Notes: generated by a model from the sequence alone, not told the origin. A DNA stretch of 64,000 nucleotides from Woronichinia naegeliana WA131 (GCA_025370055.1 CP073041.1:2480001-2544000); one strand, 5' to 3'. Numbered from the stretch's first letter, positions 17,006 to 25,036 are shown. Numbers and translations: made by a program.

Positions 17006-18498
17006 CTGCTTTCTCTCTTCTTAATGCAATGGTTTTGAGGCATTCTACCCTATTTTCGTGCATTCTAGCGGTTCTTAATTCGCCTACTATTTTTCTCCGT
17101 AAAGGTTTCAGCTTTTTTCAGCAAGCCCTATGTAATTTTGGATGCTTATTTTGCTTGCGAACCAGTGCTCAAAAGTTTTCGCCAGAACGCCTTGCATCTA
17201 ATCACAAGAGTGCGTTGCTCCACCGTCGCCTATGCCCCCTTTTGTTCCGTGCCGACGCTGACGGGGAGAGGACGACCACGGATTTGGGGGAGTTCGATAA
17301 AACTAGAAAAGCTGTTCGCTCTGGCGGCGGACTTTCCGACAGCTAAAGTCTGGCTCTATGGTCAACAAGTCACGGTTTCTTATCAGTGCTTTGAGTTCCA
17401 CTGGGATAGTCCCCATCAGCTCGTCAAGTTTGTTCTGACCCAATTGCCTAACGGACGACGACTGATTCTGCTTTCTACTGATCTCTGTTTGACTGGACCT
17501 GAGATTATTGCCGCTTACGGTCTCCGATTTAAGATTGAAGTCACTTTTCGTCAATTAGTCCATCTTTTGGGCAGCTTTGCCTATCGTTTTTGGCTTAAGA
17601 GTCTTCCTACTTTACCTACCTGGCCCAGCAATCTTATCCTCAGTGACTATCCACAAGCTGTTCAGACTCAGATTTTAAACAAGGTAGAAGCCTTTGAGCG
17701 TTTTGTTAACCTTAATGCCATTGCTTTAGGGCTACTTCAAATTCTCGCCTTAGAGTTACCCCAGGGGATTTGGGCTAATTTTCCTCGATGGTTTCGGACA
17801 TTACCATCCCATGGCTACCCTAGTGAACGGATTGCTCAACTAGCCCTTCAACATCAAGCCCAAATGATTTTTCCTCAAAGTCCACCCAGTCTGCTTTTGC
17901 CTAAATTCCTTACCGCTAAACTTGCCTCTTCCTCAAGCCCTGATATGCTTACTTTCGTCGCATAGTCATTACCTTATCTGGCATCCATAAACTTCCCACT
18001 GTCCAGCGGGTAAGATACAGGGTGAAAAATACTGATTCAACAGATATTCCACTCGTTGAGTCATGAATCGTACCTGCCCATCGATCGCCAAAATAATCAG
18101 ACCAATCTGATCCAAACCGTGTTTGAATTGGGTTAATATTGGCTGAATTTGACTCAATATAGGGTTATTGTCATCTGTTTGCATCAGATGGGGACGCAGT
18201 AGATTCAAGACACAATAATCGCACCTTTCAGAATTGGGGAGATCGCAATTTACCGAAGTTCTTTGCATTGATTTTATAAACTTCTCTACTAGTCAAAAAT
18301 TACAAGTTTTATCGCATAAAAGGCTATCAAAACTGATATTTATCGATTTAAGCGTTGTTGACTGATAATTTTCTGTATTATTACTTGGGTGAAATTATGA
18401 CAAAATATTTCCTGCTTTACATAAATGTTTGAGCTTTTGAGTTTAAGGTTTGAATTGACATGGGTTTCCCAGAGTTTTATTGAACAGTTGAGCAATCG

Positions 18499-18948
18499 TT
18501 ACGATTCTTCTTTTTGGCCAGATTCCACTGCAATTTTGGCATCCAATCGAGCAGCGATCGCTTCTAGAGTTGCTTTTTCGGCTTCTTCTAGGGTAATCAT
18601 CGTTAAGTAGATAGCAGTAGCCGCATATTCTTCAGCTTTATTGGCTCGATGTTCAAGTTTTTTGACTTTACGATCTGCTTTCCATTCATCGACATTTTCC
18701 TTGATATTTTCCTTAACTTCAGCTTCTTTTTCCTCAAATTGAGCTTGGATTTTAACGCGATATTCCTTAAATTGATGCTTTTTAGCTTCTAAAGCTGCTT
18801 TGGCTTCATCAAGCTTTGACTGAATCTCAGTTTGAGTCTTTTTGGGAGCAGACTGAAGGTTTTCTTTCAGAGATTTTACTCGGTCTTCAACGGCTTCCAA
18901 ATTATCATGAAGTTGTTGGGTGAAATTATCAATTGCGGTACTCATCAT
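18499..18948 (-). CDS. Coiled-coil hypothetical protein
   Basis: 149 aa (or 148 if the second Met is used), almost wholly Lys/Glu/Ala-rich with heptad patterns from about residue 10 to 105 (VEDRVKSLKENLQ, DEAKAALEAKKHQFKEY). A more hydrophobic C-terminal helix contains AATAIYLTMITLEEAEKATL. No signal peptide is visible. It is the last gene of the minus-strand stress cluster, downstream of the orange carotenoid protein. I do not recognise a named family. The composition resembles apolipoprotein- or LEA-like stress proteins, but function is unknown. Confidence 0.7.
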   Translation of the reverse strand: MMSTAIDNFTQQLHDNLEAVEDRVKSLKENLQSAPKKTQTEIQSKLDEAKAALEAKKHQFKEYRVKIQAQFEEKEAEVKENIKENVDEWKADRKVKKLEHRANKAEEYAATAIYLTMITLEEAEKATLEAIAARLDAKIAVESGQKEES

Positions 18949-19076
18949 CGGTTCCTCATAAAATGGAAATTAGCTAACAAAAAAGACAATCAATAACAAT
19001 CCAGTAATTAAGATGATCGCTCCTACTCCCAGCACAACATAGCGCGATCGCGGTTAAGGTGTGGGTTCAACGACTT

Positions 19077-20033
19077 TTAGTTGGAAGTTAGGTTTAATAA
19101 TTCTTGGGGAGTTGCTAACAAATCAATACCGACAAAGAAAATTTGATTATCTGGATCGAGTAAGAAACGCCAAGCCAAATCAATCACCACACGGCCCCCA
19201 AACCAAGGCGTTTGCACTTTTCCAGTTACCTTAATTTGGGTAAACCCGTCTTCTGTTTTTTCAGAAACCCCTCGTTCTGGCATCAATTTGAGTCCATAAC
19301 ACTCATCTCGCATATAGGCCAGAATATTTTCTTGACCAACAATTGGTTCTTTAAATGGCGGCTGTAAGGCTCCATTACTGGTAAATAAAGCGACTGATGA
19401 TTCAAAATCAAAGGCGTTCATCGCCTCCATATAACTCAGTATAGTCTTGTTACTAATTCCTTTAATACTGACTGTCGTTCGAGGTGGCAATGATTGAGGA
19501 GGAACAACAGGATGGACAACTTTAGAATGCCCATTCTTTGACCCATAGCCCATATTAGCGACAATATCTTGTAAAACAGTCAGTTGTTGGCCACCTTCCA
19601 ATTTACGGAGAGATAGAATAACTTCAGATGCTATTTTTGAGAGTTTATAATGTTTAGGAATTGGCGCAACAATTCCCTGTTTCATCCACTCGCTTAACTG
19701 ATACCAGAAGCCTAATTTTACATTAGTCCCAAAGGAGGAATAGGTATGGCAAAGGGGAGTATCCGCATGATTTACTAAATCACACATTGCCTGAGTTTGT
19801 TCGCTAAATGGCATTTGCTTTATTTCAGTCAAAAGGGCTTCGGCAAATATCATATTGACGACGGATATCGCAGCAGGCGTAATCGTAACTCCCATTTCTG
19901 TATAAGTAAACCAAAGTAGGGCTAATTGGTCTTCAGCAATCAGTTGATTAAAGGATTCAACAGTTGTGGGAATAGCATCAGCAATTTGAGTATCAGGAAA
20001 AATTGTTCGGGCAGATTCGATGGTAAAAGACAT
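19077..20033 (-). CDS. ocp: Orange carotenoid protein (OCP)
   Basis: 318 aa, full length and numbered colinearly with Synechocystis OCP. It has an all-helical N-terminal carotenoid domain (1-160), a linker and an NTF2-like C-terminal domain (190-318). Carotenoid-binding and photoactivation residues are kept: Y44, W110, Y201, W277, W288, as is E244. Position 155, Arg in the well-studied OCP1 and needed there for phycobilisome binding, is Gln here (LTVLQDIVANMG). OCP senses blue-green light and quenches phycobilisome energy. No fluorescence recovery protein gene is next to it, suggesting an OCP2-like or otherwise divergent paralogue. Confidence 0.93.
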   Translation of the reverse strand: MSFTIESARTIFPDTQIADAIPTTVESFNQLIAEDQLALLWFTYTEMGVTITPAAISVVNMIFAEALLTEIKQMPFSEQTQAMCDLVNHADTPLCHTYSSFGTNVKLGFWYQLSEWMKQGIVAPIPKHYKLSKIASEVILSLRKLEGGQQLTVLQDIVANMGYGSKNGHSKVVHPVVPPQSLPPRTTVSIKGISNKTILSYMEAMNAFDFESSVALFTSNGALQPPFKEPIVGQENILAYMRDECYGLKLMPERGVSEKTEDGFTQIKVTGKVQTPWFGGRVVIDLAWRFLLDPDNQIFFVGIDLLATPQELLNLTSN

Positions 20034-20166
20034 GGGAAAAACTCCATAGTAATGCTAATTGATCTTCTGCACTCAGTTGATTAAAGTATGCAACAGTTGT
20101 GGGAATAGCATCAGCAACTTGAGTATCAGGAAAAATTGTTCGGGCAGATTCGATGGTAAAGGACAT
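20034..20166 (-). pseudogene. Truncated second ocp copy (first ~43 codons)
   Basis: ATG at 20166 begins MSFTIESARTIFPDTQVADA and continues to about AEDQLALLW, then runs out of homology. It is highly similar to the start of the intact ocp that follows directly. The frame overlaps the ocp start codon and stops about 50 nt inside ocp. It looks like the stub left by deletion between tandem ocp genes. Translation of the stub could influence initiation at the real ocp. Confidence 0.8.
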
Positions 20167-20244
20167 GAGAAAAGCTCCAAAAACTTTAGAAATGAGAGAT
20201 TTAAACAGCCAGAAATTTGAATGTGAATCAAATAAAAAACCAAG

Positions 20245-20280
20245 TCCCCCTTAAAAAGGGTAGTACCAAAAGTAGGGGGA
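20245..20280 (-). terminator. Intrinsic-terminator-like hairpin
   Basis: Read on minus, TCCCCCT pairs with AGGGGGA across a loop of about 20 nt and is followed by CTTGGTTTTTT. It lies about 60 nt past the stop of the small membrane protein gene that ends at 20343. Confidence 0.55.
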
Positions 20281-20342
20281 TTAAACCTATCTCAATTCAA
20301 GGAGATGCCTATACACGATTACTGTTTAAGAAGAAATCAATT

Positions 20343-20498
20343 TTAACCAAGCCGTTGCCTGAAAAATAGATTGTAAACAATACCAATCAATACCAAAACT
20401 AAAAGCAAGTGAATGAGGCTACCCCCGATATGAATCGAGAATCCTAACAGCCAGAGAACGAAAAGTACAACAACAGCAGTCCAGACGATATCAAACAT
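20343..20498 (-). CDS. Small membrane protein, lmo0937/DUF5670-like
   Basis: 51 aa from ATG at 20498 to TAA at 20345-20343, starting MFDIVWTAVVVLFVLWLLGF. Two hydrophobic helices flank the conserved IHIGGSLIHLLLV segment typical of the lmo0937 family of tiny membrane proteins. The gene has an upstream purine stretch (AAGAGGTCATT) suitable as ribosome-binding site. It sits in the stress cluster between ocp and a CsbD-like gene; such peptides are often general-stress induced. Molecular function is unknown. Confidence 0.75.
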   Translation of the reverse strand: MFDIVWTAVVVLFVLWLLGFSIHIGGSLIHLLLVLVLIGIVYNLFFRQRLG

Positions 20499-20782
20499 AA
20501 TGACCTCTTAAAAATAAGATAAAAGTATTGAAAATTTAGTCAGAGCAAAAAATGGTTATATTCATGAAGAAGGGTATTGTAAACTGTTTCCTTTTTATAA
20601 GAAGTACAAGAAGGAAGAAGAAACCCTTTTTTAATCAGGGTTTTATGATATCTCATCTGCATAAATGTTCTAGTGTTTTACCTTGAGAGTAATTTGAATG
20701 AGTTGAAAATAGATGAAATTTGAAAATAGATGAAAATCGCTTGTGATTGACTTAGATAACCTAGAGGTTATTTCAGTACTAT

Positions 20783-21274
20783 TTAATTGAAGATGCCTTG
20801 AACGCCTTCTTTTATGTCTTCTACGACATTGCGAGCCTGGCTTTCTACTTGCTTGCCTTTACCCATTGCTTGATCCTGGCGATCACCGGTGATGTTGCCT
20901 TTGGTTTCCTGAGCCTTGCCCTCTAGGTTTTTGGCAACTGCTTTTGTCCGTCCTGTTAACTGGGTTTTATCTTTAAGGTTTTCAGCCGCACTAAGAGCTT
21001 GACTTTCAACTTGCTTGGCTTTTCCCATCATTTGATTTTTGGGATCACCTGTCATATTCCCGATCGCCTCTTGAGTTTTACCTTCAATATCCTTAGACAT
21101 TGCCTTGGCTTTATTAAACATGGCAATTTGAGGTTGAGGACGATTAATCAGTTGATTGATAGGCATTGTCGCCCAGGATTCTTGAGTTCCAAAACTGAAA
21201 GTAATCGTGATAACTAAGATAGTCGTCAAACTCATGTAGTAAAAGAAACGACGAAGTTGTTTAAAAGGAACCAT
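20783..21274 (-). CDS. Secreted protein with two CsbD-like domains
   Basis: 163 aa from MVPFKQLRRFF (an in-frame Met four codons upstream is possible). A signal peptide of about 35 residues ends near ESWA. Then come two CsbD-like repeats (about 58-95, KDIEGKTQEAIGNMTGDPKN; and 112-150, KNLEGKAQETKGNITGDRQD). CsbD proteins are small stress-induced proteins, usually cytosolic and single-domain; export and duplication are unusual. A 34-bp motif about 135-165 bp upstream is shared with the other csbD gene. Confidence 0.82.
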   Translation of the reverse strand: MVPFKQLRRFFYYMSLTTILVITITFSFGTQESWATMPINQLINRPQPQIAMFNKAKAMSKDIEGKTQEAIGNMTGDPKNQMMGKAKQVESQALSAAENLKDKTQLTGRTKAVAKNLEGKAQETKGNITGDRQDQAMGKGKQVESQARNVVEDIKEGVQGIFN

Positions 21275-21286
21275 GGTTAACCTCAA

Positions 21287-21715
21287 AAAAGAATTGATTA
21301 AATAGCAGAAATATTGACCTAAGTCAGGTTACTTATTCTGCTTCTGTCTATTAGTGTAATCAGTGTTTGTTTGATTTCCTGAGTGAATTGATTCAGCTTA
21401 GATTGATTGATTGAATACGATACAAAACTTAATCAAAAAACGGCTAAATTTTAAGATAACAAGTTTTTATTACAAAAGCATAGTAGTTAATCTGTCTTAA
21501 GTAATTAGGAGACCTTAGAAAAATAATGTTTAAATCCCTTTCAAACAGCTAAATTTTGCCAACTGTAAGAGGATCTAAACATTTATATAGCAATTTTCAT
21601 AAAAGTGAGTCATGGGCAAGGGGCTTAAGCCCCTTGTTAGCAAAACTTGTAGAGACCTTACCAAAGTAAAAAACGCTATAATCTGAGTCAATTTTAAGAC
21701 GAGTCGGAGAAATTT
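21287..21715. other. Intergenic region with shared motif and a palindrome
   Basis: About 430 bp without a gene. It contains the conserved stress-gene motif (around 21408-21440) and the palindromic hairpin AAGGGGCTTAAGCCCCTTG near 21619-21637, a type scattered in cyanobacterial genomes. A related sequence is at about 59703-59718. Nothing else was recognised. Confidence 0.5.
21408..21440 (-). promoter_or_regulatory. Conserved upstream motif, copy 1
   Basis: Contains ATACAAAACTTAATCAAAAA on the plus strand; the segment matches 31 of 34 positions at 27241-27274. It lies upstream of the two-domain CsbD gene. Conservation between otherwise unlike intergenic regions suggests a promoter or activator site; the factor is unknown. 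Confidence 0.5.
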
Positions 21716-22107
21716 TTAGCTATTGCTAACTACAGAAGGAGATTGACCAATATTTCTCTCAGCGAAATAGCTATTGAGAAAAGTGCTGGCAAAGGACAGG
21801 ATCACTGGCCCAAAAATAAATGCTAATAAGCCACTCACGACAAAGCCGGGGACAAAAAGAGATGCTAACCAGAAGCAAAAGCCGTTAACCACGAGAGAAA
21901 ATAATCCTAATGTCAAGAAATTGATCGGTAGTGATAGGACAGCAAGAACAGGGCGAAGGACAGAATTGACTACTCCGAGACAACTGCGGCAAATAATGCG
22001 GCTGGGAAATTGGCAATATCGACTCCTTGCACAACTAAATCAACGATTAGCAAGCCTAATGCAGTTGCTAAGGTAGTAAGAAGATAGGCAATGATATTGT
22101 TGTTCAT
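21716..22107 (-). pseudogene. Phage-holin superfamily IV-like membrane protein, frameshifted
   Basis: ATG at 22107 gives MNNNIIAYLLTTLATALGLL...NFPAALFAAVV, then a one-base loss near 21970-21980 leads to a stop. The +/-1 frame continues GVVNSVLRPVLAVLSLPINF, LTLGLFSLVVNGFCFWLAS, ending at 21716. Together they form a four-helix protein of about 130 aa of the PF04020 type (small membrane proteins, not true phage lysis proteins). Either a recent mutation or a sequencing error in the GTTGTCTCGGAG stretch. Confidence 0.7.
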
Positions 22108-22163
22108 ATTTTTAAGCGAATAAACAATTTGAAAGAGGTAAATTTGAGTTGATAAAACCAGCT

Positions 22164-22352
22164 TTATTTGTAAACTGATTCATTGATAGCTTGATCTTGT
22201 TTAGCGATCGCCCAAACGGCATGAATACTACCTGGAACCCAACCCAGTAAGGTCAGCAGAATATTGATAAACAGCGTCGAACTCACTCCAAAGGCGAGAA
22301 AGACACCCAGGGGCGGAATGAGGATACCAAGTACGATGTACAGTAATTTCAT
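22164..22352 (-). CDS. YqaE/Pmp3 family membrane protein
   Basis: 62 aa with two transmembrane helices and the family hallmark PPLGVFLAFG, followed by INILLTLLGWVPGSIHAVW. Pmp3-type proteins are stress- and salt-responsive and affect membrane potential in other organisms. Length is normal. ATG at 22352 is the only sensible start. The neighbours are other stress-type genes on the same strand. Confidence 0.9.
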   Translation of the reverse strand: MKLLYIVLGILIPPLGVFLAFGVSSTLFINILLTLLGWVPGSIHAVWAIAKQDQAINESVYK

Positions 22353-22421
22353 GATTTCTGATTCACTTTTTTATGTTTTAATTGTTTTTGGTTAAGGCTA
22401 CACAGCTATAGAAATAGATAT

Positions 22422-22739
22422 TTAATCCTTTGTAATGCTGTGCCAAAATGTTTTCAATTTTTGCTTAATAATGCCTTCTTTGATGGCGGCAGTTGAACCC
22501 GCTTTAGCAAATCGGCGATTAGTTGCGTCCTGCTTTTGCTCTAGTGGAATCGTGTTGCTATTTTGGGCATCAGATTTTGTTGTCTGATACCAATCTTTAG
22601 CACGACCAAACTGCTGTTTGATTTTGTCGTAGCGATCGCCGTAACGCAATTTTAGTTCCTGATCCAACTTGGCAACCTGTGCTTTGAGATGCTTATACTG
22701 TGCCTTAAATAAGGAAGATGTATCGATTGTTAATGTCAT
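22422..22739 (-). CDS. Conserved hypothetical protein (105 aa)
   Basis: Soluble, charged and helical. It has Lys/Gln-rich segments (YKHLKAQVAKLDQELKLRYGDRYDKIKQQ), then a Ser/Asn-rich linker and KEGIIKQKLKTFWHSITKD at the end. No signal peptide or membrane segment. I do not recognise a family; position within the stress cluster is the only functional hint. Confidence 0.65.
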   Translation of the reverse strand: MTLTIDTSSLFKAQYKHLKAQVAKLDQELKLRYGDRYDKIKQQFGRAKDWYQTTKSDAQNSNTIPLEQKQDATNRRFAKAGSTAAIKEGIIKQKLKTFWHSITKD

Positions 22740-22960
22740 AACTAATTGTTTTTAACCTGATGATTTTATGCACAGATAAGCTCATTTCCGAATAGTCAAT
22801 TTTCTTGGAAAGAAGATCAGAAATGGGCAATTCTGTATTGCAATTTAGTAATATATAATGGTTATCGTAGAAGCTAAAAATGTTAAGCCCCTACGATATA
22901 CATTGTTAACCCTAAAATGCCATTATTTTTTGCTTTTATGGTTAGCAATAGGAAAGAATA

Positions 22961-23425
22961 TTAAGGCTTAACAACTGCTTTAACGATGACAGTACGAACC
23001 CCTTTAATTTCCATTGCTAAGGGTTTAACTTTATCGAGTTGTTCCTGATTCATTACCACCCCCGATACTGTAACTTCGGCGTTTTTGGCAGAGACAGTTA
23101 GTTTTCCACGAGGAATATTCGCCTCTAATTTACTTCGCACTTCACTGGCTAAGTCTCCCTCGGCACGTTTTTGAGGATCTCCGCCCATATTATTTCGTTG
23201 TTCCCGCGCTTGAATATCAGCATTTAGCTGTTTTTTACGGGTTTGACTTTGCGCATCATTCTGAGTTGCAGTAGCATTTCTTGCTGTTGCTACTTGTCCA
23301 TTCGTGTTAGTTGAATTAGGAGATTCCGATGTGGTTTTAGCTCCGCCACAAGCTGATAGAGTTGCTATCAATAAAATATTGGCCAGTAGCAGTAACTTAG
23401 AATTTATGCGGATGATCTTATTCAT
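22961..23425 (-). CDS. BON-domain lipoprotein
   Basis: About 154 aa from ATG at 23425. The N-terminal lipoprotein signal ends in the lipobox ATLSAC, followed by a Thr/Asn-rich linker and a single C-terminal BON domain (LASEVRSKLEANIPRGKLTVSA...GVVMNQEQLDKVKPLAMEIKGV). BON domains bind phospholipid surfaces and occur in osmotic-stress proteins such as OsmY. Likely membrane-anchored in the periplasm. An upstream in-frame start at 23500 would put the signal peptide internally, so I reject it. Confidence 0.85.
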   Translation of the reverse strand: MNKIIRINSKLLLLANILLIATLSACGGAKTTSESPNSTNTNGQVATARNATATQNDAQSQTRKKQLNADIQAREQRNNMGGDPQKRAEGDLASEVRSKLEANIPRGKLTVSAKNAEVTVSGVVMNQEQLDKVKPLAMEIKGVRTVIVKAVVKP

Positions 23426-23504
23426 GGTGTAATCCTTAATGGTGTTTGAGCTTTTTATCTCCCTAAGTCTTCCTATAAAAAGAAGACTTACTTTGCTCAA
23501 TTTC

Positions 23505-24149
23505 CTAAACTCGTAGGAGAGGACGGGTTGTTGGTGTGGTGGTAGTCACAGATGTCACGGTTGGAACAGTTGACACAGATTCACTCGGTAAGTCGTAAAT
23601 ATACCATTCATGAATGTGATGTTTACTGAAGATGGATTCGGCTAAATTGATGTCGGAATCTGAGCCTTCAACCATCACTAAATATTCACCTTTAGCAACG
23701 CGATCGCTATAAAGATGAGCACGATCTTCAGGAATCCCTAAGCCGATTAGACCACCTGCCAAGCCGCCAGCAAATGCTCCGATAACTCCTCCCGAAATGG
23801 CTGTAGCGATCATGGTTGCTGTAGCTCCTGCCAACATCACCGGGCCGACTCCAGGAATAGCCAGAATGCCCAGACCGACCAATAAACCTGCAAAACTGCC
23901 GATACTTCCCCCCGCGATCGCGCCATCCTGAGCCGTCTCATTAGACTGATTATGATGGGAATCTAAATCACCAACATTGACTAGCCGATTGCTAGTATTT
24001 GCTCCTGTCACTTCTGTATGGCTATTAACATCATGTCCGACGATGGAAACTCGATCCATCAAAAAACCGGTCATTTTTAATTCTCGCAAGGCAATTTCAG
24101 TGGTTTCGTAATCTGAGAATGTACCGACAGCCCGTTGTTGTAAAATCAT
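23505..24149 (-). CDS. General stress protein 17M-like, glycine-zipper membrane protein
   Basis: 214 aa. The N-terminal 17M/YflT-like domain (VGTFSDYETTEIALRELKMTGF...SIVGHDV) is followed by a Gly-rich hydrophobic double segment (GSIGSFAGLLVGLGILAIPG, ATAISGGVIGAFAGGLAGG) that looks like a membrane glycine zipper. A second half-domain follows (EYLVMVEGSDSDINLAESIFSKH). The tail is Thr/Val-rich. Cyanobacterial homologues are stress induced. The start codon lies about 80 bp upstream of the BON gene's alternative start. Confidence 0.8.
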   Translation of the reverse strand: MILQQRAVGTFSDYETTEIALRELKMTGFLMDRVSIVGHDVNSHTEVTGANTSNRLVNVGDLDSHHNQSNETAQDGAIAGGSIGSFAGLLVGLGILAIPGVGPVMLAGATATMIATAISGGVIGAFAGGLAGGLIGLGIPEDRAHLYSDRVAKGEYLVMVEGSDSDINLAESIFSKHHIHEWYIYDLPSESVSTVPTVTSVTTTTPTTRPLLRV

Positions 24150-24240
24150 GATTTTTTCCTAAAATTAATTAGTGGGTTAACTAGAATGATATTCAGACAT
24201 CACGAAAGAAATGAAAGATTCTTAAAAATGTCTAAATACT

Positions 24241-24534
24241 TTAATCTTGCTTTGTTATTTTGTGTTTTTGCTCTGGCACGTCTCCAGGTTTTTCATAATA
24301 CATCTCTGGCTCAATACTAAAGTTATCAACTAAACCTTCTTTATCAACAGTAAAACCACTCGTTGTATCGATACTCTCAGAGCCTGCTGGATGTTGATCC
24401 AAATGTTTAAAATGGTCGCCTTCATGCTCTTTTCTCGCAGCGGTTTCGGCTGGGATAATATGCGGGTCATAGCTATCAGGGGTCGGGGAATCATTCTGGC
24501 GTGGGGCCGTTTGAGCGGTGGGAATCTTCATCAT
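24241..24534 (-). CDS. Conserved hypothetical protein (97 aa)
   Basis: Hydrophilic, Pro/His/Glu-rich and probably disordered (SPTPDSYDPHIIPAETAARK, EGDHFKHLDQHPAGSESID). It has no signal peptide or membrane helix. MM at the start; the second Met (24531) is equally possible. Disordered hydrophilic proteins are common among desiccation or osmotic-stress genes, but no family is recognised. Confidence 0.65.
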   Translation of the reverse strand: MMKIPTAQTAPRQNDSPTPDSYDPHIIPAETAARKEHEGDHFKHLDQHPAGSESIDTTSGFTVDKEGLVDNFSIEPEMYYEKPGDVPEQKHKITKQD

Positions 24535-24640
24535 TTTTTCTCTGGTAGTTTAGGAATTTTAGTGATCAGTTGTCATGGCTCTAATCAATGACAAACTAAT
24601 AAACTTTAAATCTTTAGCTTTTTATAGTTAACTTAATTAA

Positions 24641-25024
24641 CTAGTTCATTGCTTCACGAGCTTCAGCTTTGATATCAGCAGTTGCCTCACTATCTTGCTT
24701 CCCAGCTTGTTTTGTTTTGCCGCCGGGTTGATAATCAGGACTGACAATGCTGTTATTCATTCCTTCTAGCGTTTGGGCTTTAAACTCTGTAGCCTTTTTC
24801 GCCTTAGCATTTTTGGCCTCTGGAGAATTGCCTTGTTTATTTTTACCCATTATTTCAGCTTGACTCATAGTGGCAATTTGAAGCTGAGGTTGACTAATGG
24901 ATTGCGTAAAGGACGTTGCAGCCCAACTATTTTCAGTCCCTAGACTTAAAAAAAGAGAAGATACCAGCAGCAAACTTAAGCTTATAGTCAGAAAAAAGCG
25001 ACGAAATGGTTGTAGTGAAATCAT
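24641..25024 (-). CDS. Secreted protein, CsbD-less paralogue
   Basis: 127 aa from MISLQPFRRFFLTIS. The signal peptide and the following 30 residues align with the two-domain CsbD protein at 20783-21274 (shared RRFF, SL..LS.GTE.SWA, PQ.QIA). The CsbD repeats themselves are absent; instead there is a Lys/Ala-rich stretch (GKNKQGNSPEAKNAKAKKAT). It looks like a paralogue that lost or replaced its functional repeats. Role unknown. Confidence 0.65.
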   Translation of the reverse strand: MISLQPFRRFFLTISLSLLLVSSLFLSLGTENSWAATSFTQSISQPQLQIATMSQAEIMGKNKQGNSPEAKNAKAKKATEFKAQTLEGMNNSIVSPDYQPGGKTKQAGKQDSEATADIKAEAREAMN

Positions 25025-25036
25025 TTTCAACTCCAT

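Larger units (their letters stand above)
15441..17129 (-). mobile_element. IS5/IS1182-like element, copy B (1689 bp)
   Basis: Same ends and same length as copy A, opposite orientation. The flanks share ATGT (15437-15440 and 17130-17133); because of end symmetry the duplication could be read as up to 6 bp (TATGTA). The insertion interrupts the IS4-like transposase. Confidence 0.9.
14845..17965 (+). pseudogene. IS4-like DDE transposase, interrupted by copy B
   Basis: The first part begins MQLCQRLEQILENLRPAFSR and includes the first Asp motif KRVYVGDGIKVGKEG. It stops at EAGSYV where copy B enters. The second part (17134-17965) continues VILDAYFACEPVLKSF and RLILLSTDLCLTGPE, then the Glu region GLRFKIEVTFRQLVHLLG. 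Joined without the insertion and one ATGT it is 1428 nt, giving an intact 475-aa protein. The precise family is uncertain (IS4-like or IS701-like). Confidence 0.8.
14716..18006 (+). mobile_element. IS4-like element (TSD CGGGTAA) with nested IS5/IS1182-like copy B
   Basis: The ends CTGGACAGTGGGAAG and CTTCCCACTGTCCAG are flanked by CGGGTAA at 14709-14715 and 18007-18013 (8 bp, GCGGGTAA, if the terminal G is counted as target). Inside is a transposase interrupted by a 1689-bp element. Without that, the element is about 1.6 kb. MITE A (4277) and the relic at 61874-62004 carry the same ends. Confidence 0.87.
14296..18268 (-). pseudogene. LuxR-type transcriptional regulator, split by a 3.3-kb IS insertion
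   Basis: The 5' part starts with ATG at 18268 (MQRTSVNCDLPNSERCDYC) and contains a PAS-like stretch (LDQIGLIILAIDGQVRFMTQ). The 3' part, from 14708, ends in a LuxR/FixJ-type helix-turn-helix: LLGVTRREAEVLFWISKDKSNVNIAKLL...GTVRKHLENIYKKLGV. Removing 14716-18006 and one copy of the 7-bp duplication joins ILPA to LPENLQHW in frame, giving 225 codons including TAG. The original was thus a complete 224-aa DNA-binding regulator. The 3' fragment alone could still be expressed from IS-borne sequence. Confidence 0.8.

Noticed and set aside
18949-19076. Possible tiny membrane protein between ocp and the coiled-coil gene
   Set aside because: A hydrophobic stretch (VVLGVGAIILITGLLLIVFF) exists on minus but has no ATG and is preceded by an in-frame TAA; at most a decayed small gene.
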